A program made the translations under genes and the position numbers. This document shows, piece by piece, positions 33,429-43,624 of a DNA stretch of 64,000 bases (the first letter of the stretch is position 1; each line of letters begins with the position of its first letter). The DNA is from Pyronema omphalodes. Taxonomy: Eukaryota > Ascomycota > Pezizomycetes > Pezizales > Pyronemataceae. Location: NCBI GenBank assembly GCA_024516155.1, contig JAJJXM010000016.1, forward strand, positions 434,001 through 498,000, in the 5' to 3' direction. The notes below the pieces were generated by a model that was not told where the DNA came from, searched no databases, and saw only the letters and a program-made list of their open reading frames with translations.

Positions 33429-36400
33429 TCATGACTCTCCCCCCCTCCCCCTCTCCCTTACCTCATCATCCTCTCTATGTGCTGTCGTATTTGCCGAACT
33501 CTTACCAGCCCTCTCTTGCTTCCAATATAAATCTGCATCATGAGTCAGCATTCGGTATATCCCAACCCAAAAAACAAAGAAGAAAAATAACAAAGAAGAA
33601 AAAAAACATACCAACCAACTCCCCCGAAGTCGTAGCTTCTTCAATCCCCTTGTCGTTTCGGATCTTAATGAATCTTGGGAAGCGTAATGATAACCCCCTG
33701 TTCCATTCTTTATCCCATCCCATTTCCCAGTTTCTATTTCCCGCACCGCTGCCGATGCCGCTACCGCTGGCATCGGCAGATAAAATATCCCTCCCAGCAA
33801 GGTACACCGGCGACACAGTGATATCGGCAAAACTCACCTCCCAGACTTCAGGGGTGAGAATCCAGATTGCGGGGTGGAACTCGGACGGGACTATGAAGAA
33901 GGGGGGTTTATGTGGGGTTGTGGTGGTGGTTGTGTCGGCATCCACCTCCACCTCCGCCTCCTCTGGATCACCGCCCCCCTCCCCGTCCCCCTCCCCGCCG
34001 GCCTCGGCCTCGGCCTCCGCCTCGGCCTCCACCTCCTCCGCCTCCTCTGGGTCCCCGCCCCCGTCGGCCTCCTCCCCGGCCTCGGCCTCATCGGCCTCCT
34101 CTGGGTCCCCGGCCTCGGCCATATCGGCCTCGGCCCCCTCCCCATCCCCCTCCCCCACCCCCCCCACCAAACCTCGCCCTCATCTCCCTATAAGTCTTAT
34201 CCGAAAAGCCACTCATACACTTACAAACGGCCTCTAGACAGCCGGTATCTGGGTTCCTAACGGCCAACAAAACGGGACTCCACCACTTGGCTTTACGACC
34301 TGTACCGTGCCATGCCGCAATCGGGATTAGGTCTACTGTTTCAGAGGAGTGTGGTAGGTAGTCTTTTTTGAGTTTGAGCCAGGAGGGGAAACGTTGGGGG
34401 GTGTAGGTTGCTGGGAGGGGGGGTGGGGGAGGAGGGGGGGTGGGGGGCTTGTTGGTGGGTTTGGTGGGTTTGGTGGGTTTTTGCTGTTTGTTTGCTTGGA
34501 TGAGTTTGGCTGCGCTTGTGGTGTTGACTTCGCTCACTGCGCTCATTGCGCTCGCGGCGTTCGCGGCGTTCGCTTCGCTCGCTTCGTACCCATCATTATC
34601 CAACAACTTGACCATAACGCCCTCACACCTCTGGGCAACGGCAGTTTCAAAGAACCCTCTAATCCCCCTTCCCTTCTCCTCCGCATTCAAATCCACACTC
34701 CTAACCCATTCAAACCTCCTCTCCAACTCCGAAAACCCATTCCTCAGCAACCTTCTCCGATCCCTTAACGACATCCCCAACAGATCCCTTCCATTGATCA
34801 TCATCAAATCAAACACAAACAAACAAACCCCAATCTTAACATCTTTCAACCCAACATTTTTTCTCGGTCTTGTAGCCAGCTGTTGAAAATTCTGTAGTGC
34901 TCCCGTGGTGGGATTGATAGCGACTATTTCGCCTTCGAGAATAAAACTAGTAGTATCAGGACGACAAACGGATGGGAGTAAGGATACTAGGTCCGGGTAT
35001 TTATCTGTCATAGTTTCTAAATGTCGGGAAAATATCTCCACCCTATTATTGCTGTTTCTGTCGTAATGAATTTGTGCTCGTTGTCCATCGTATTTATATT
35101 CGACGGTAAATTCCCGACCAGAGAATCTAGTCAGGACATCATCTAAAGACCTAACGATTGTTCCTAGCATCGGTTTAATCGGTGTGTGGAGTGTAAGTTT
35201 TATTTCCTGGAGCGCGGGGATTCCAAGGGATAATAACTTTGGGAGAAGAAGGTTGTAGTTGGGACATATTGCGAAGGCTTTTTTGATTGCTTCTTCAGCT
35301 TTAACAAATTCGGCGTGTTTTTTTTCTTGTTTCGTTTTCTGGTGAATCTCCTGCTTCGGCTTCGTCTTAGTTGAAGTCGAAGAAGCCGGTATCATAGGAA
35401 CCAAAGGGATCGAAGGAGTCCATGTAGCACCAGGAGGACAGGTGATACAGAAAGCCCTCGCAAGCGCAATCAAAACCGTCATTTCCACAGCTCCAATCCT
35501 AAGATTCCCCACCAGCGTTCTAACCAAATACCTAACCTCCTCCTGCTTCGCCGATACCAGAAGCTTCTTAATAATCCCCTCTTTACTATCCTGACTCCCC
35601 TTTCCCGAGAGCTTAGAAATCTTGCAGAGTGTATTGTAGAGATGAGTTATGGTTAATGGTATTGGCTTGAGCAGGGATAGGGTCTTTTGCTTGGATTTGG
35701 CGTGGAAGGCTACGTCTCCGATGTCCCCGTGGTGGTGGTGAAGTTTACGGAGAGAGGCGGAGGTTAGGCTGGAGGTTGAGAGGAGCGCTTTGGTGAGGAT
35801 GCTGTTGCCGATTCCGAGGTCGGTTGGCTCATAGGGAGGGCCGATGGTGTTGGTTGTCAGCCATACCTGGGTGTTGGGGTTAGAGGGAGATAATATGTAG
35901 GTTATGGGGTTGGTTGGATTAGGGTAGGGTTTTACTGGGGCTTTGCTGGGGTTGGGGCTTTGGGTTGGGGTTTGTAAGGGTTTATTAATCGCCAAGGTAA
36001 AGGGACGAAATGAAGGGAATTAAGGAAAATGAGGACATACTGCGGATATCAAGGACTCTGGGTCAAGGTGGATCAGTAACCGGAAAAAGTTTACTAGGGT
36101 ATCTACGATTTTGATTCGAGAACGGGTACTGTTTATCAGGACGAATGCATGGGTTAGAAGGGCATAGGGGGCTTTGTTATTGGGCCAACTTTGGGTTAGG
36201 TATTCGTAAGATTCGGGGTTGAAGGATAGTGGGTCTGTATCTAGTGGAATGGTGTCCAGAGATTCTGGTGGGGCTAGAGGTGCTGTTGAATTGGGTTGAC
36301 GGGGCTGAGATGGTAATAGTGAGGTGGAATTGGGTTTAGGACCGGCTGAAGTTGAAGGCTGAGGATCTGAAGGCCTGGTTGACAGCGAAGGATCAGGCTC

Positions 36401-37027
36401 CCCGGGGGATTGACTTTCTGGACTTGCAGGGCTTCGCAAGCTTCTTTTGCGTTTTCCAGTAGCGCTGCCTTGCGAGCTTCCTAAGGGTTCTGGTTTTGAT
36501 GTTCCTGTTCTGGTTCTTACAGAGGCCTCTTCCTCCTGTTGGGATAGCCTTATTGCCAACTCAATGTCTTCCTCTTCCCTAGAACTGGTTCGCTTAGTCG
36601 TGCATTCTGCAGATCCCGAAGCTTCGGAAGCCTCATTTGATCTATTTTCTGCCTTCTCTCCATCCAGTTGTGACAGCCTAGTTGCCAACTCTTGTGCATG
36701 GGACCCACTTGAGGTTAAGCGATTCGTGTCCGAGCTTTGTCTAGAGTTATTTTCGGAATTTCTATCTATATCCTTGGTATCTGGGTCCTCTAGGCTCTTG
36801 GGGTCCTTCGGTCCTAATGTTACGCCGTTCCGGTCTTCTTCTCCCCATAACTTGGCGAGGTTCCGGGCATATGCTTCATCATCTATGGGTTCCGATTCCT
36901 CTAACAGTGCTATGGAAGAGGAGGCAGTACCAGTGCTGGATTTTTTGCTAAAGAAATCGACGATTGTTTTACCTTTATGAGGTGTTGATTTGGGGTTGGG
37001 TTTGCGTTTCTTTGAGGGAGAGGGCAT
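33429..37027 (-). CDS. CDC9: ATP-dependent DNA ligase I (replicative)
   Basis: Exons 37027-36041, 35866-34168, 33890-33612 and 33532-33429 give 1,022 residues. It seals Okazaki-fragment nicks in the nucleus (and usually mitochondria). N-terminus: basic region and a PCNA-binding-like GKTIVDFFSKK (19-28; the usual first Gln is Gly). Residues 30-260 are disordered Ser/Pro/Glu-rich; two copies of ELAxRLSQ occur. The DNA-binding domain starts near 270. Nucleotidyltransferase motif I is EYKYDGQRAQIH with AMP-accepting Lys587; then FILEGEIVA, CLFVFDLMM, EGVMVKLLDNDGYE, SWLKLKKDYL and the C-terminal RGLSLRFPRFIKIRNDKG. An unusual Ala/Ser/Asn then Lys/Pro/Thr and poly-Pro insertion lies just before SWLKLKKDYL. 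The 277-nt intron 33891-34167 is a GC-rich minisatellite with a weak GTGGGG donor but a good acceptor (CCTTCTTCATAG); skipping it joins MRARF to PSEFHPAIW in frame. Divergent from the GGA gene. Confidence 0.95.
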
Positions 37028-37912
37028 TGAAATTGAGTTGTAGAATCGCTCTAGGAGAATTTTGTAATGTTTGACGCAGAAATGCTAGACGCTGTCAGAC
37101 GCTGTCAAGCTTGCCGAACGTCGATCGTGCCGTCGGTGGATTAAGCGACCTGGGCGATTCGGATTTTTTAATAGTCTTTTGTGGATAAAGAATTGTTTCG
37201 TAACTCGTTGGTCGTGTGTTGTAATTCGTGAGTCGCAAGTTGTAATGTTTGAATTGACGTCGTCAAGCTTGTCGTCATGGAGTTGGCATAGTCGGCTTCA
37301 AGCTTAAGCCGGGACGGGACTCAGCAAGCACCAAGCTCCGCGGCTCAAACCAGTCTAGCCCATCGGCATGGGCGTCCAAGTCTCACATGAAGCCACGATA
37401 TCCCGCTCGAGCTCTCTCGCCAAAGGCCGTCGCCTCAATTCATATTAGTCCTCCTTACCAAAAAAAAACACTTACAAAAGTCGCTCCTCCGTACCGAGAC
37501 GCTGAAAATAGTTCGGGTAGTTGCTCCCAACCATCATAAGGGGATCTTTTGAACCTCAAAAGAAACACATAGCATCTCGGAGGTCTCCTCACCCGTGACT
37601 GCCAAGAATCATACATACCCCAACTTCCCTTCCCGTTCGGCCCAGCAGCTTGCGTGCTTGCGTTGATCTCGAAAGTGAAGTGCGTTGCGCGAAGCCAGTC
37701 TGCCCCACCCTGAACCTAGGGAACTTCAACCAGGCCACCATTCAACTACCAGGCAACCTTCATCTCCATCGCTCGAATCCCGGTTTCCGACTCCGACGAC
37801 CAACCCATCGGCTTCAATCAACGTCTCCTACTGCACAGCTATCGCCGCGCGGCAAGACTGAGTAGAGCTTTACCCCCGAACACGAGAGGAGAACGAGATA
37901 TAGCAGCGCAAT
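37028..37912. promoter_or_regulatory. Shared 885-bp region between divergent ligase and GGA genes
   Basis: Lies between the ATG of the ligase (37027, minus) and of the GGA gene (37913, plus), so it holds both promoters. Two direct copies of AGACGCTGTC at about 37088-37108 lie some 60-80 bp before the ligase start; the ACGC core recalls the MCB/SCB-type G1/S boxes of replication genes but neither is a canonical ACGCGT. No ORF here is convincing. Confidence 0.5.
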
Positions 37913-40359
37913 ATGGCGGCAAGAGACCGCTTCGGACAGTGGCCTACGGAACCGGCGGAATCGCAGTTGAAGAGATTCATACGTATGCGCTTCCAGCTCC
38001 ATCTCGAGCTTTCCGGTCCCCCTGGAGAGGGGGTGACTGTCGGGGGGTATAGGTGCTGATAATGAGGGAATAGGGAATGCCTGCGATCCCACGAACTTTG
38101 AGCCGAACCTTGCTCTGAACCTCGAGATTACAGATTTGATTAATCAGAAGAAGGGGACTGCGTAAGACTTCCTTGTCCGCTTTGCTTCGCCTGACCGCCA
38201 GCTCGCCCAGCTTTCCCGGGGGAGAGCGAATGAAGCTCCAAAACGATTGTAAAGCTAATTCCCACGATAGCCCCCGTGAAGCAGCCGTCGCTATCGTCAA
38301 TTACATTAATCACCGCAACCCAAACGTTTCACTTCTTGCCATCTCCGTTCGTATCCTTTCCCGGCTCCTCGATTACCTCCGCTGATGATATCCAGCTCCT
38401 CGACATCTGTGTCAAGAATTGCGGCTACCCTTTCCATCTTCAAATATCGACCAAAGACTTCCTTAACGAGCTCGTGCGGCGCTTCCCCGAGCGTCCCCCA
38501 CCGCGCCCCAACAGAGTCCAGCTGAAAATCCTGGAAGCTATCGAAGAATGGAGACAGACGATATGTATGAACAGTCGGTACAAGGACGATCTTGGATTTA
38601 TCAGGGACATGCATCGATTGCTCACTTACAAGGGATATACATTCCCGGAAGTGAGGAGAGAGGATGCTGCGGTATTGAATCCGACTGAGGTGGGTTCTTC
38701 TTGGGCTCTTGGAACAAACACAAATACATAGGATGGGAGCTGATCTATTGGACAGATGTTGAAATCTGCGGAAGAAATGGAGGAGGAGGAAAGAGAAGCT
38801 CAATCTGCAAAACTACAGGAATTGATTCGACGCGGAACTCCCCAGGATTTACAAGAGGCAAACCAACTGATGAAGATTATGGCTGGATACGACCAAAGTT
38901 CGAAAACCGATTACCGAGCCAAGGCAGCACAAGAAATTGGAAAGCTACGAAAGAAAGCAGCGTTACTTGAAGAAATGCTTGGTAAAGTTCAACCCGGCGA
39001 AACAATCGGACAACAAGATACCTTCCAGGTCAGTTTTAGTACAAACACCACAAGCAGTCGCGGCAGTCGTGATAGCTGTAATACTGCAATGGAATTACTT
39101 GTTTCTGACAGGGTGCAGGAACTTGCTAGTGCATTAATCACTGCCCAACCTAAAATTCAAAAAATGGTTGAGGAAGAAAGTGATGATGCTGAAGCTGTCG
39201 TTAAACTGCTGGAATTGAATGATGCTATTAACACTATCATCGAGAAATACATGCTGGTTAAGAAGGGTGATATTAACGGCGCAAGAGCATTGCCGAATGT
39301 ATCACCCTACCCTGCGGCATCCAGCGCCGCCAAACCATCGCAGGAGGACTCCCTCATCGATCTCCTCGGCGACGAACCTACGAACGGCTCGGGAGCGGTG
39401 GCATCATCGAGCACCCCCGGTCCCTCAAACTCGACCCTCCTTCAAGACGACCTCCTGGGCCTTTCAATAGACGACCCTTCAGCCACTATCGGCCAAGGCG
39501 GCGGCATCGCTCTTGGCTTCGGTGCAAACACCAGTAAGCTTTCTGAGCACTCTGTTCCCCTTCGATGTTTCTAATATGTAAAACTCCAGACATCCCCGGT
39601 CCTCCTCTTTTGTCTTCTACCTTACACACCTCTACCGCGGGAATGCAACCCCCATCTCCTCAGCCCGCTTTCCAACAAATCCAGCCTCAGTTCCAGCAAA
39701 CCCCACCTCCCGCGGCTGCCTCTAATGCTTTCAACTTCCCCGGCGCCGCAGCATCTCTCGGCCTATCATCCTCAGCCGTATCCACCCCTGCAGCTACTCC
39801 TGCTCCCGCAGCCGCATCAGCAGCAGCAGAAGACGATGACTGGTCTTGGTCCGAAGCACCTAAATCGAATGAGATTACGGTGCTGAACTCCCATTTGAAA
39901 GTGGTAGCGGAGGTGAATAGGGAGCAGAATGGAATGATTGTGTTGAAGGCGGCGTTTAGCAACAGTACAGGACAGGTCATTACGGATTTGACATTCCAGA
40001 TGGCGGTTACTAAGGTACGTAGAATATTGTGAGGGGATGTGGGATAGGATGGAGACGAGTGATGGGGCCTGATGGAGCAGTAGCCTGTGGAAATGGTATT
40101 TAGAAAAAAAAAACCTAGGACAATAGCTAACTTATTTTTTTTTTCTTTCTTCTAGGCTTATACCCTTAATATGCAACCCCAAACCGGTAGGATGCTACAA
40201 CCAAACCAGAAAGATGGAATCAGACAGGTTATCCAGGTTGCTGGAGCACCAGTTGGTACTGGAGGTCAGGTTAAGATGAGGTGGAAGGCTTCTTATCGTG
40301 TTGGAAATGGCCCGATTAATGAGGAGCAGGGTGTTATTGAGGGGTTGCCGGTTGCATAG
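37913..40359 (+). CDS. GGA: GGA-type clathrin adaptor (VHS-GAT-GAE)
   Basis: Eight exons: 37913-37982, 38074-38161, 38271-38346, 38396-38689, 38756-39028, 39119-39533, 39590-40014, 40156-40359; 614 residues (yeast Gga1/2 are 557/585). Gga proteins are Arf-GTP-dependent, monomeric clathrin adaptors at the trans-Golgi. The VHS domain (about 5-165) is very well conserved: ACDPTNFEPNLALNLEI, VKNCGYPFHLQISTKDF, RRFPERPPPRPN, EAIEEWRQTIC. The GAT domain (about 190-330) includes ELASALITAQPKIQKM, and a hinge with the clathrin-box-like segments SLIDLLGDE and DDLLGLSID follows. The C-terminal GAE ear ends QVKMRWKASYRVG. The intron at 39029-39118 is 90 nt and stop-free; I removed it because it joins DTFQ to ELASAL, but retention is possible. 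The donor after 38346 is GTTCGT. Confidence 0.95.
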
Positions 40360-42862
40360 GTAATGCTAGGATAGGAGATACGCAGAATGGAGAAATTTTC
40401 CGAGGTTTTGCGAGGTCTTGTGCTGTGTTGCGAAGTATTACAAAGCATCGCGTAGTATTGTGTAGCAGAATAGCGGAATAGCGGAATAGTGGGGTGAAGC
40501 GAAGCGAAGCGGCGTGAAGTGGCGCGAAATGGCGTGAAATTTTCCATTGGGGAAACGGGAAACGGGAAACCAGGAAACCAAGATACCAGAAGAAACTAGC
40601 AGAACCAAGCAAAGGAGATACCAAGCGAAGCAGAGAAGGAGAAACGAGAGAAATGGAGTCGGAATACGAAAGTAGGATGGAATACGAAAGTAGGATGGAG
40701 TAAGGATGGGGTTGTAGTTAATTTTATTTCTTTTTTCATATTTTTATTTTTTTTTCACCCCCCCCCCCCCCCCCAAAGTAAAGAAAGATGTAATATGAAG
40801 TATGGCGGATATTGATATGTTGGGAGGTTATGGTTTTTTTTTTTTGTCGTTTGAAGTTTGGGGTTTTAAGTTTGAGGTTGCTAAAGAAGAAGCCAAGGCC
40901 CAAGGCCCATGATGCTGTGGAATGTGTTACTGTGGCTGTGGCTGTGCTTGATGTGCTTGCTGTGTTGTGTTGTGTTGTGTTACTGCGTAGCTGCGTAGCT
41001 GTGTACCTGTGAAAATGGAAACTTGGAATCATGGAAACTTGTAATTGCTTTTTTCGTTTTCTTTCGTTTGTTTGCTGGTTTCTTTCCTTCGTTTCCTTTG
41101 TTTTCCTTGTGTAAGGAATTTGTTTTTAAGGAATTCTAGAATTCTAGAATTATAAAATTATGAAATTACCCGTGTAGCATTGATGCTACTGTTACTCTTA
41201 TGCTCGTGTACGGTGTACTTCTATACCCTTACACTCTTGAACCCTGATGCATTCATGCAATCATTCTATCTCACCATATCTATAGCTGTTTGGTTTTTTT
41301 AATCCCTCATACGTATGATGTACATAGGGATCAGATATTTAATATCAGTGGGGTGGAAATAATGGAATTGGTGGGATTGGTGGGATTAGTGGAATTGGTG
41401 TAGTAAACAGAGAATATGAAACCCGGGTGAGGAGGGGGGAGAAAAAGAAACGTGGTTGATTAATGTGTAACTGAGTAAAGATTCCTCCTAATGGAAGGGT
41501 AGAAGAGTAGAAGAATAGATAGATTAAATGGCGGGGGGGCGGGGGGGGGGGGGGGGGGGGGTAGATAGAAAAGTAGAAGCATGGGTACATACATAGATGA
41601 TAGATATACTTACCTTTTATATAAGATATTTATTTTTCTTTATATATTCTGGCCCGGTCTATATACTACAGAAATAAAATAATATATATAAATACATTGC
41701 ATAGATGGGTGTTGGATATATGATGAAGAATTTACTGAGTTGTGGTCGTTGGTTAGGACAGTGGTAGAGTTGCCGTGTAATGCATATGCACGCAGCATGC
41801 TGGTATTAGATATCTTGTATGTAGTTCGTAGTCTGTAGTTCGTAGTTACTATACCATCTGATAAAATTCCAAGCTAGATCACTCCAATAGTCCAGGATCA
41901 TAGTACAACTTATCTGCACAATGACACAATCCCACAACATATCCCCCCCACTCCCCTCTACATCCCCCCCCCCCCCCCCCCTTCAAACATCCAAACCCCC
42001 AATCACAAATTCCCGAACCAACACCAACATTCCGTATATGTAACCACAAATATTTGTAACAACCATTTGTAACAGTCCCTGTAACCGTCACAGTAACCGT
42101 CACAGTAACAGTCCCTTAAAATCCATAAATCCATAAATCCATAAATCCGTAGATCCTCAAACCTTTCGCTATAGAAGGTTAATAAACCGCAATCAATCTG
42201 CTTCTCATCTTCTCTGCTTTTCAGCTTTGGAAACTTTATTTTGAAACGGGAGGAGGGGGGGGGATTAGGTGGGGGGTTAGGTGGGGTTGGCGGGGAGAAC
42301 CGGGAGTGTGGTTATTGGGTTGTCAAGATTGGGGATTGAGATTTGTGGGGGTTCATGGGGTTTTGAGTGGGGTTATGGGTTGGGTTTTGGATGAGGTTTA
42401 GAGATTGGGGTTGTGGGGAGTGCGGATTGTGCATTTATGCTCATGGGATTATAGGCATTGGGAATTGGGAATTGGGGGTTCTGGTACTGTATGTACATAC
42501 GATGCTACTATGGATAAGAAAATACACTTGAACTACATATGTATATATCGGGATGTTAGATATCGAAGTTATTTTTATGTATTTATTTTCTTATTCTTTC
42601 GTTTTGTTTTTTTGTTTTTTTTTACTTCTATGCTTTTTATCATTCTTTTTTGTTTTTTTTTTTTTGTTTTGCCCTCTATATTCTTTTTTGTTTAGCGGAT
42701 CCCCTCACAGCTAGTCACATAATGTATACTACGTATCTGCTACGTATATGGTGCGCCATAGATCTCGTCGATGTCGTAGATGGCGTCCATAGCGTCCACG
42801 GCGTACAGATGGCTTCATACATAGCACCATGATGAAACTTCCCGTTACCCCGGTGTAGATCT
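40360..42862. other. 2.5-kb intergenic region with homopolymer tracts
   Basis: No gene. Holds GCGAAGCGAAGCG-type short repeats (40430-40540), C17 (40758-40774), TGTTGTGTTGTG and TGCGTAGC repeats (40960-41010), G21 (41541-41561), C18 (41964-41981), a 12-bp CAGTAACCGTCA repeat (about 42072-42105) and CCATAAAT x3 (about 42123-42147). Confidence 0.6.
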
Positions 42863-42870
42863 TTCTCATA

Positions 42871-43616
42871 TAGGGATGCACACGAGACGAGCGGCTCGAG
42901 ACGAGAGTTCGAGCTTTAGTCTCGAGACCGACGAGACTAGATTTTCACGAGACGAGACGTCTCGAGACTTTTCTCTCAAAAGCTCGAGATAAGCTCGAGA
43001 CTTTTCGAGACTTAGGAAATATATGTAAAAATTCGGAAAAAATGACAAAAAAAAAATGAAAAATAGACATAATTCAAGGAGTTTCAGATAGCATCAGAAG
43101 CCATACTGCGAGCTAGCAGGCCGAGTGCTAGGGTTGTTCTAATGTGAAAATTCTTATCCTAAAGAATGGGAATCGCTTGCTAGGCAAAACTACAACCGCA
43201 GTACTCCTCATCAAAAGTTGGAATGGACTCCCGGAGGTTTAGGATCGGGAAATTTAAGAGCACAAAGAACATGAAAATCCAGAAAGGCAATACTCGGAGG
43301 AATTGTGATTTTTTTGTACTTTTTTTATTTCCTGAGTTTCCTATTTTCATGACTAGGAAATAGGGGATGTCGAAGAGGAAGGGAATTGGAAAATGCAATA
43401 TTCGGAGGAATTGTAGTTTCCTTTTTGAGTTCTTTCATTTGTTCTTTTGAATTTTTCCTGTTTTTTATTTTGTATTTTTTTTGTTTAGCAAAAAGTCTCG
43501 AGCGTCTCGCCGAGACGCTCGAGACGTCCCGAGACTTACGAGCCCAAAGTCCCACGAGACGAGACGTCTCGAGACCAAGCTCGGTCTCGTCTCGTCTCGT
43601 CTCGTGTGCATCCCTA
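42871..43616. mobile_element. Complete 746-bp non-autonomous hAT element with 8-bp TSD
   Basis: The termini are a perfect 21-bp inverted repeat beginning TAGGGATGCACACGAGACGA at 42871 and mirrored at 43596-43616. The element is flanked by the identical 8-bp duplication TTCTCATA (42863-42870 and 43617-43624). Eight-base duplications with TAGGGATG-type termini are the hallmark of hAT transposons. Both ends carry dense CTCGAGAC/GTCTCGAG repeats, likely transposase-binding subterminal sites. The interior has no transposase; frames in it are short and AT-rich, with a duplicated CGGAGGAATTGT motif at about 43295 and 43397. It must be moved by an hAT transposase encoded elsewhere. Confidence 0.93.
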
Positions 43617-43624
43617 TTCTCATA

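Noticed and set aside
34088..34167. Gly/Arg-rich end of the ligase frame
   Set aside because: Read-through into the GC-rich intron; true C-terminal motifs lie in the downstream exons.
35867..35995. N-terminus of the 635-codon ligase frame (AINKPLQTPTQS..)
   Set aside because: Intronic: the donor GTATGT at 36040 and acceptor CACCCAG at 35867 join SLISA to VWLTTN in phase, as in other ligases.
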